Of a DNA stretch of 64,000 nt, positions 58,882-64,000 are shown one piece after another; the stretch's first letter is position 1; each line of letters starts with the position of its first letter. Source of the DNA: SZUA-584 sp040768905 (GTDB lineage: Bacteria > Bacillota > Clostridia > Christensenellales > SZUA-584); assembly GCA_040768905.1 (NCBI GenBank), contig JAXGMA010000001.1, forward strand, positions 868,001 to 932,000, read 5' to 3'. Position numbers and translations under genes: made by a program. Below the pieces are notes generated by a model. The model was not told the DNA's origin. It saw nothing but the letters and a program-made list of their open reading frames with translations, and searched no databases.

Positions 58882-59757
58882 TCATAGTTCTCCAACAATC
58901 TTTTTAAGGTATTCGGAAAAGCTTTGTTTTAAATCGCTGCGCATCAGCGCGATTTCCACCGTGGCTTTTAAAAACCCGAGCTTGTCACCCACATCGTAGC
59001 GTTTGCCTTCAAACTCGAATGCATACATGCCCTGCTCCTTATTGAGAGTATTGAGCGCATCGGTCAGCTGTATTTCCCCGTTCTTTCCTGGTTCCTGGAC
59101 GGCCAGTATGTCGAATATCTGCGGTGTTATGATATAACGCCCAAGTATTGCAAGGTTTGACGGTGCAGCATGGACTGGCGGTTTTTCAACAAGAGCCGAG
59201 ACTTTGTGCAGATGTTCCTCATTCCCGCCTACAAGAGGCGCTACGATGCCGTATTTTTCGACCTCGCTGTGCAAAACAGGTTGGACACCCAATATGGAGG
59301 TGCCGCATTTTTCGTACACATCGATAAGCTGGCCTATGGCAGGCTTTTCAGAAACCACGATATCATCGCCAAGCATAACGGCGAAGGGTTCGCTTCCCAC
59401 AAATGCGCGTGCAAAGCTGATGGCATGTCCTAAGCCTCTTGCTGTCTTTTGACGTACGTAATAGACATTGACAAGCTGGGATATATCCTCAACCATGTTG
59501 AGAAGCGATGTTTTGCCGGTCCTTTTTAATTCATGCTCCAACTCAAAGGATTTATCAAAATGGTCTTCAATATTACGTTTGCCGCGGCCTGTGATGATGA
59601 GTATGCTCTCGATACCTGCGCTGATGGCTTCTTCTATGATATATTGAATGGTGGGTTTATCAACAATGGGCAGCATCTCCTTAGGCTGCGCTTTTGTTGC
59701 AGGTAAAAAACGTGTACCGAGACCGGCTGCCGGTATCACGGCTTTTTTGATTTTCAT
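58882..59757 (-). CDS. galU: UTP-glucose-1-phosphate uridylyltransferase
   Basis: Makes UDP-glucose for cell envelope glycans. The 291-residue nucleotidyltransferase has AVIPAAGLGTRFLPATKAQPKEM in outline at the start, GLGHAISFAR near 107, MLGDDIV near 130 and the catalytic lysine region LVEKPP near 190. The ATG at 59757 has GGAGG seven bases upstream. Confidence 0.95.
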   Translation of the reverse strand: MKIKKAVIPAAGLGTRFLPATKAQPKEMLPIVDKPTIQYIIEEAISAGIESILIITGRGKRNIEDHFDKSFELEHELKRTGKTSLLNMVEDISQLVNVYYVRQKTARGLGHAISFARAFVGSEPFAVMLGDDIVVSEKPAIGQLIDVYEKCGTSILGVQPVLHSEVEKYGIVAPLVGGNEEHLHKVSALVEKPPVHAAPSNLAILGRYIITPQIFDILAVQEPGKNGEIQLTDALNTLNKEQGMYAFEFEGKRYDVGDKLGFLKATVEIALMRSDLKQSFSEYLKKIVGEL

Positions 59758-59869
59758 ATATATCCTCCGTATTTGAGCCAACTATTAATTAAAGTATTAT
59801 ACTATACACTTTGCCGGCAATTGGTTACGTTTTTATTAATATTGTCCCTGTTTACGCAATAAAAAAAGC

Positions 59870-59908
59870 TGCCTTCAAAAGAAGAAACTTATCTTTTGGA
59901 TAAGTTTC
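59870..59908 (-). terminator. Terminator of the rrf2-cysE operon
   Basis: GAAACTTATC (59884-59893) and GATAAGTTTC (59899-59908) make a perfect ten-bp stem with a five-base loop. On the minus strand it is followed by TTCTTTT, about 45 bases after the cysE stop. Confidence 0.78.
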
Positions 59909-59953
59909 ACCAATATTTTTATTATAAATATCCTCTCTTTCGTTGTCAAAGCT

Positions 59954-60844
59954 CTATTTGATGATGGGAGAAGGCTGCACGTTAAAAACGTTGGAGTGCG
60001 GCGGTACAGACTGTGTGAGCCAAACGTTACCACCGATGACCGAATGATGTCCGATGACGATATCCCCGAGTATCGTTGCGCCCGAATAGATCACGACATG
60101 GCTTTCAATATCCGGGTGCCTTTTGATCCCTTTGATGGGATTGCCTTGCTCATCGAGAGGAAAACTTTTGGCGCCGAGCGTGACGCCCTGATATAGCTTG
60201 ACCCGGTCCCCTATCGTGCAGGTTTCTCCAATCACAACGCCGGTGCCGTGATCAATGAAAAAGCTGCTGCCGATGGATGCTCCGGGGTGAATATCTATCC
60301 CGGTGTTTTTGTGTGCATATTCAGTCATAATGCGCGGTATGATCGGCACACAAAGACGGCTAATAAGATTGGCGATACGGTATATGCTGACAGCTTCAAG
60401 CGAAGGATAGCTTAAAATGATCTCTTCAATTGATTTTGCGGCAGGATCCCCTTCGTATGCTGCACGGATATCCGTATCAATTGTGGCTTTGATCGCAGGA
60501 AGCCCCTCCAAAATGCTGATCGTTATACTGTGCGCTTTTTGTATGCAGTCAGCATCGGCTGAGTCATCGGCGCATTCTTCAACAAGTATGCTGGTAATGA
60601 TACTGCAAAGGTTCAAAGCCGTATGCCCGAGCTTTTCTTCGATGACTGTTTTTAGAGCCTGCCGGTTGACCGGATCTCGCTCAAATATTCCCGGCAATAT
60701 CAATGAACGAAGCTCTTTTAACACGCCAATGACCTGCGCGCGCGTGGTAAAATTCAGCACGCTTTTTTTGTTGTTTGCAGCTGCGTCTGTTAACGAAGAA
60801 GCTATTGCATCTTTGTTCTTGGCTAGCCAATCATTCAGATTCAT
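59954..60844 (-). CDS. cysE: Serine O-acetyltransferase
   Basis: Acetylates serine, the first committed step to cysteine. The 296-residue protein has an N-terminal helical domain and a C-terminal left-handed beta helix (about 190-296) of hexapeptide repeats: GIDIHPGASIG, DHGTGVVIGETCTIG, GAKSF, HPDIESHVVIYSGATILGD in outline. The catalytic histidines are in IHPGA and DHGTG. It resembles the long SAT type (EpsC-like). The ATG overlaps the stop of the upstream Rrf2 gene, so both are co-regulated. It ends with TAG. Confidence 0.94.
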   Translation of the reverse strand: MNLNDWLAKNKDAIASSLTDAAANNKKSVLNFTTRAQVIGVLKELRSLILPGIFERDPVNRQALKTVIEEKLGHTALNLCSIITSILVEECADDSADADCIQKAHSITISILEGLPAIKATIDTDIRAAYEGDPAAKSIEEIILSYPSLEAVSIYRIANLISRLCVPIIPRIMTEYAHKNTGIDIHPGASIGSSFFIDHGTGVVIGETCTIGDRVKLYQGVTLGAKSFPLDEQGNPIKGIKRHPDIESHVVIYSGATILGDIVIGHHSVIGGNVWLTQSVPPHSNVFNVQPSPIIK

Positions 60845-61272
60845 AGTGAAACTTCCTTTTTGTATTTTTCTGCGATATCCGCAATGGTTATGCTGTCAAG
60901 TACAGCGTCGATTTCGCACGCCATACGCTGCCAAAGTGAACGGGTGAAACAGGTGTCAGAAGTATCACATTTTATCTTTTTTTCGCTCATAAGGCTGCAG
61001 TCTGTTGGCGCGAGGCTGCCTTCGATCACCCGCACGACATCACCCGCAGTGATTTGTGCAGCGTCTTTGCTTAAACTGTACCCTCCGGTCTTTCCCCGGA
61101 TGCCGATCAGCAAGCCGGACTTTTTCAGTGTAAAAAATATCTGGGAAATGATCCGGTGATCTATATTTTGGCGGTTTGCGATACTCGAAACACTGACATG
61201 GCTTCCGCAAGAATGTACGGCGAGGTCAACAATACAGACAAGTGCATATTGTCCGTTTTTTGAAACCTTCAT
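60841..61272 (-). CDS. Rrf2-family transcriptional regulator
   Basis: A 143-residue winged-helix regulator. The helix-turn-helix is SVSSIANRQNIDHRIISQIFFTLK in outline (about 27-50) and the wing is GIRGKTGGYSLSKD. A C-terminal set of cysteines (DCSLMSEKKIKCDTSDTCFT, about 92-112) has the spacing used by IscR and NsrR to hold an Fe-S cluster. Overlap with cysE suggests it controls cysteine synthesis, as CymR does, but by sensing Fe-S or redox state. A strong AAGGAGGGG site precedes the ATG. It is divergent from nifS across a 140-base gap. Confidence 0.88.
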   Translation of the reverse strand: MKVSKNGQYALVCIVDLAVHSCGSHVSVSSIANRQNIDHRIISQIFFTLKKSGLLIGIRGKTGGYSLSKDAAQITAGDVVRVIEGSLAPTDCSLMSEKKIKCDTSDTCFTRSLWQRMACEIDAVLDSITIADIAEKYKKEVSL

Positions 61273-61328
61273 AGCCCCTCCTTAAGAAAAATCGCTTTTT
61301 ATTCCCGCAAATCAATATCGTTAAGGTA

Positions 61329-61357
61329 TTGACAATTGGCTTTATTGGATATAATAT
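61329..61357 (+). promoter_or_regulatory. SigmaA promoter of the nifS-nifU-rrf2 operon
   Basis: Consensus TTGACA (61329-61334) is followed after 17 bases by TAATAT (61352-61357), about 55 bases upstream of nifS. GTATTGA (61326-61332) and TCAATAC (61362-61368) flank it as an inverted pair. They could be a binding site for one of the two Rrf2 regulators. Confidence 0.7.
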
Positions 61358-61412
61358 AACATCAATACATTATAAACGCAATAGGATTTATAAGAATTAA
61401 GGAAACGAGCAT

Positions 61413-62612
61413 ATGAAAAAAGAGATCTATCTAGATCATGCGGCCACCACATATACCCGGCAGGAAGTCATTGACGCCATGCTCCCGTATATGGGAGAAG
61501 CCTATGGGAACCCCTCGAGTCTTCATGCCTTCGGAGCAAGAGCCAAAAATGCCGTTGAAGAAGCCAGAAGCAAAATCGCTTCTGTTCTTCATGCGTCGCC
61601 TGGTGAAATTTACTTTACTTCAGGCGGAACAGAATCTGACAACTGGGCCATAAAAGGCACGGCACAGGCAAACACGAAGCTTGGGCGGCATATCATTACC
61701 ACGAAAATAGAACACCCTGCCGTTCTTGAGACATGCAAATTGCTTGCTAAACAGGGCTATGAAATCACATATCTTGATGTCGATGCGTATGGTTTCATCG
61801 ATAAAGAGCTTTTAAAACAAGCATTGAGGCCGGATACCGTAATGGTCAGCATCATGGCTGCGAACAATGAGATCGGCACAATCGAACCTATCGAAGAAAT
61901 CGGTAAAATCATCAAAACCCATTCAACAGCGATTTTTCATGTCGATGCCGTACAGGCAGCCGGGTCTGTCAAATATGAACTTGACAAGACAAGCTCTATT
62001 GATCTTTTGTCATTGTCTGCCCATAAGTTTTACGGGCCCAAAGGGATCGGCGCATTGTATATAAGAAAAGGAACACGGATCGTTCCTCTGCATACAGGCG
62101 GGCATCAGGAGCGGGGAAAACGTGCAGGGACTGAAAACGTATCAGGTATTATCGGGATGGCAAAAGCGTTTGAACTGGCAGAATCTGAACGGGATACTGA
62201 GAATAAAAGGCTTATTGCATTGCGTGACAGGCTCATTGACATCATCATCGAAGAGATACCAGGCGTGCATCTTAACGGCCACAGAGAAAAACGCCTGCCA
62301 AACAATGTTCACTTTTGCTTCGATTATATCGAAGGGGAATCGCTGCTGATGCGGATGGATATGCTGGGTATCGCAGCCTCTACCGGCTCAGCTTGCTCAT
62401 CGGCATCTCTCGACCCATCCCATGTACTGCTTGCTATCGGGCGGTCACACGAGACTGCGCATGGTTCCTACAGGATGACATTGGGCAAAAATACGACCAT
62501 GGAAGACATTGAATATACTGCAGAATCACTCAAAAGCATAGTGAAGCAGCTGCGCGAAATGTCTCCATTTTATAATGAGGGAGGAGAATCGTCATGTACA
62601 GCAAAAAAGTAA
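61413..62612 (+). CDS. nifS: Cysteine desulfurase
   Basis: Takes sulfur from cysteine with PLP to supply Fe-S assembly. The 399-residue class V aminotransferase has YLDHAATTY at the start, TSGGTESDNWAI near 70, the PLP lysine in SAHKFYGPKG near 206 and the persulfide cysteine in TGSACSSASLDPSHVL near 328. It overlaps nifU by 19 bases. Confidence 0.95.
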   Translation: MKKEIYLDHAATTYTRQEVIDAMLPYMGEAYGNPSSLHAFGARAKNAVEEARSKIASVLHASPGEIYFTSGGTESDNWAIKGTAQANTKLGRHIITTKIEHPAVLETCKLLAKQGYEITYLDVDAYGFIDKELLKQALRPDTVMVSIMAANNEIGTIEPIEEIGKIIKTHSTAIFHVDAVQAAGSVKYELDKTSSIDLLSLSAHKFYGPKGIGALYIRKGTRIVPLHTGGHQERGKRAGTENVSGIIGMAKAFELAESERDTENKRLIALRDRLIDIIIEEIPGVHLNGHREKRLPNNVHFCFDYIEGESLLMRMDMLGIAASTGSACSSASLDPSHVLLAIGRSHETAHGSYRMTLGKNTTMEDIEYTAESLKSIVKQLREMSPFYNEGGESSCTAKK

Positions 62613-62962
62613 TGGATCATTTTTCAAATCCGCACAATATGGGAGAGCTCAAAGGTGCCAATGCCGTCGGAGAAGTCGGCAACACACATTGCGGAGATGT
62701 AATGCGCATGTATTTGAAGATCGAGGATGATGTGATCAAAGATGCCTCTTTCAAAACATTTGGATGCTGCGCAGCGATCGCATCGAGCAGTATCGTGACT
62801 GACATGGTCAAAGGAAAAAGCATCGAGGAAGCGCTCAAGATCAAAAATGAAGATGTTGCCAAGGCGCTTGACGGATTGCCGCCTGTTAAGGTTCATTGTT
62901 CCGTACTTGCTGAAGAAGCCGTACGGGAAGCCATCAATAATTACAGGAACACCCAATCATGA
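62594..62962 (+). CDS. nifU: Fe-S cluster scaffold protein (NifU/IscU type)
   Basis: A 122-residue scaffold on which Fe-S clusters are built. The three ligand cysteines are in THCGD (near 33), FGCCAAIASSS (near 57, where most family members have GCGS or GCGA) and KVHCSVL (near 103), and the aspartate of CGD is kept. It overlaps the next gene by a few bases (ATGA) and works with the upstream NifS. Confidence 0.94.
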   Translation: MYSKKVMDHFSNPHNMGELKGANAVGEVGNTHCGDVMRMYLKIEDDVIKDASFKTFGCCAAIASSSIVTDMVKGKSIEEALKIKNEDVAKALDGLPPVKVHCSVLAEEAVREAINNYRNTQS

Positions 62963-63384
62963 TGAAGCTGTCTACAAAAGGCAGATATGGCCTGCGTGCG
63001 ATCGCAGAGCTTGCTGTCCGTTCTGACAAGCCTGATCCGGTGCCTTTGGCAGCCATTGCGCAAAAACAGAACATTTCCGAAAAGTATCTGGAAAGCATGT
63101 TTTCCATGCTGAAAAAAGCAAGGCTCATTCGGTCTGTCAAAGGAGCCGGCGGCGGATATGTCCTCGCCAGAGATGCGAAACACATCATGGTCAGCGAGGT
63201 CCTGCGCGTACTTGAGGGCGACCTTCATATCGTTGACGATGAGCATTATGCAGAAGCCAATAACCCTTTGTGGTGTTTGACCAAAAAAATGGTCTGGGAT
63301 ACGGTACATGACAGAGTCAGCGGGGTACTGAGTTCTTCTTCTCTTGAGGATCTCATAAAAAGCAAACAGCAAACAGATAATTAA
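62959..63384 (+). CDS. Rrf2-family transcriptional regulator (second copy)
   Basis: A 141-residue winged-helix regulator. It begins MKLSTKGRYGLRAIAELA, followed by helix-turn-helix IAQKQNISEKYLESMFSMLKK and wing SVKGAGGGYVLARD, the IscR-type pattern. It has only one cysteine (PLWCLTK, about 115), so it is unlikely to hold an Fe-S cluster by itself in the IscR manner. It is co-transcribed with nifS and nifU, and metA starts 18 bases downstream. The start is ATG 62959 or 62962. Confidence 0.88.
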   Translation: MMKLSTKGRYGLRAIAELAVRSDKPDPVPLAAIAQKQNISEKYLESMFSMLKKARLIRSVKGAGGGYVLARDAKHIMVSEVLRVLEGDLHIVDDEHYAEANNPLWCLTKKMVWDTVHDRVSGVLSSSSLEDLIKSKQQTDN

Positions 63385-63401
63385 CGATAAAGGGGAAATA
63401 T

Positions 63402-64000
63402 ATGCCGATCAAGATACCCGAAAACCTGCCAGCATACGGCATCCTGAGCAATGAAAACATCTTCGTGATGGCTGATGAGCGCGCGCTGCACCAGGATATC
63501 CGCCCGCTTAAAATCGTTATCCTGAATATCATGCCGGATAAAATCCAGACTGAGACACAGCTTTTACGGCTGATCGGCAACTCGCCGCTTCAGGTGGATA
63601 TTTTATTGCTTCAAACTGCCACCCATACCCCGACACACACAGCGCCTGAACACTTAAATTTGTTTTACAAGACTTTTGACGATATTAAAATGCATAAATA
63701 TGACGGCCTTATCATTACTGGCGCACCTGTTGAAACCCTGGAGTTTGAGCAGGTCAATTATTGGGATGAACTCAAAGCCATCATGGATTGGAGCAAAACC
63801 CACGTTTTTTCAACTATGCACATATGCTAGGGTGCACAAGCTGGCCTCTACCATCATTACGGGATCCCGAAATACACACTTGATGAAAAAAAGTTCGGCA
63901 TATTTGCACATACATTGAATAAAGAAAACATCAAGCTGCTGCGCGGCTTTGACGATATTTATTATGTTCCGCATTCACGCCATACGGAAGTGCGCCGTGA
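63402..64000 (+). pseudogene. metA: Homoserine O-acyltransferase with in-frame amber codon (partial at window edge)
   Basis: MetA acylates homoserine for methionine synthesis. The start MPIKIPENLPAYGIL, then VILNIMPDKIQTETQLLRLI and LIITGAPVETLEFEQVNYW are typical. The nucleophile cysteine is in STMHIC at residue 142. The codon after it, expected to be Trp in CWGAQA, is TAG at 63828-63830. The same frame then continues as GAQAGLYHHYGIPKYTLDE and LLRGFDDIYYVPHSRHTE to the window edge with no further stop. So a TGG to TAG change interrupts an otherwise intact gene. Ribosome binding site AAAGGGG is present. TAG ends at least three other genes here, so readthrough is not the default. Confidence 0.85.

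Noticed and set aside
63828..63830. Pyrrolysine or programmed readthrough at the metA TAG
   Set aside because: I saw no downstream stimulatory hairpin and TAG is an ordinary stop of several genes here. MetA has no known pyrrolysine residue. Left as a minor alternative only.

Overview
This window looks like chromosome from a spore-forming member of the Clostridia (Bacillota). The evidence is two alpha/beta-type SASP genes, a spoVM gene, and a gene order running from gatCAB and yicC to remA, gmk, rpoZ, coaBC, priA, def, fmt, rsmB, rlmN, prpC, prkC, rsgA, rpe, thiN, spoVM, rpmB, asp23, fakA and recG that closely follows the Bacillus/Clostridium core order. Most genes have purine-rich ribosome binding sites, and TTG and GTG starts are frequent. 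I cannot name the species. I saw no rRNA, tRNA or CRISPR array.

Layout. 1-9.8 kb: a cut-off membrane protein gene, the nadD-yqeK-rsfS operon, a cell-wall hydrolase, a TIM-barrel protein, two DUF proteins (DUF6485, DUF6530), a DUF1538 membrane protein coupled to a tandem PII-like protein, an MFS exporter and an orphan sugar-binding lipoprotein. 9.9-11.4 kb: an IS256-family insertion with an 8-bp target duplication and a tandemly duplicated end. 11.4-17.9 kb: a ComFB-family protein facing a diguanylate cyclase, a lipoprotein, a DivIVA-like coiled coil, lgt, two patatin-like proteins (one lacking its catalytic serine) and an iron-sulfur flavoprotein-like protein. 17.9-24.8 kb: a Zn/Cd-type P1B ATPase with its ArsR/SmtB repressor, a DUF2007-like protein, the RNA-binding regulator TRAP (mtrB) and dnaE. 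24.9-27.8 kb: a decayed fetAB-type ABC exporter beside its PadR regulator, then an intact NitT/TauT-type permease/ATPase pair with no binding protein. 27.9-34.5 kb: an ispH-ribosomal protein S1 fusion, plsC, cmk, a HutP-family RNA-binding protein, two SASPs and recG. 34.5-54.6 kb: the conserved housekeeping run named above. 54.6-64 kb: a large lipoprotein, mtaD-ahcY-galU, cysE with an Rrf2 regulator, then the divergent nifS-nifU-rrf2 genes and metA interrupted by an in-frame amber codon.

How the genes fit together. The right-hand end is a sulfur-amino-acid and Fe-S block: serine acetyltransferase, two Rrf2 regulators, cysteine desulfurase and scaffold, homoserine acylation, and S-adenosylhomocysteine recycling. 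The central run handles translation, ribosome maturation, Ser/Thr phosphorylation signalling and sporulation. The left and middle accessory stretches are a patchwork of sensing modules (PII, ComFB/GGDEF, ArsR, PadR, TRAP, HutP) together with visible gene decay (fetA, fetB, metA, one patatin). Two very short genes, spoVM and a 53-codon Cys-rich membrane peptide, together with a second SASP and the edge membrane gene, were found by reading intergenic DNA directly.
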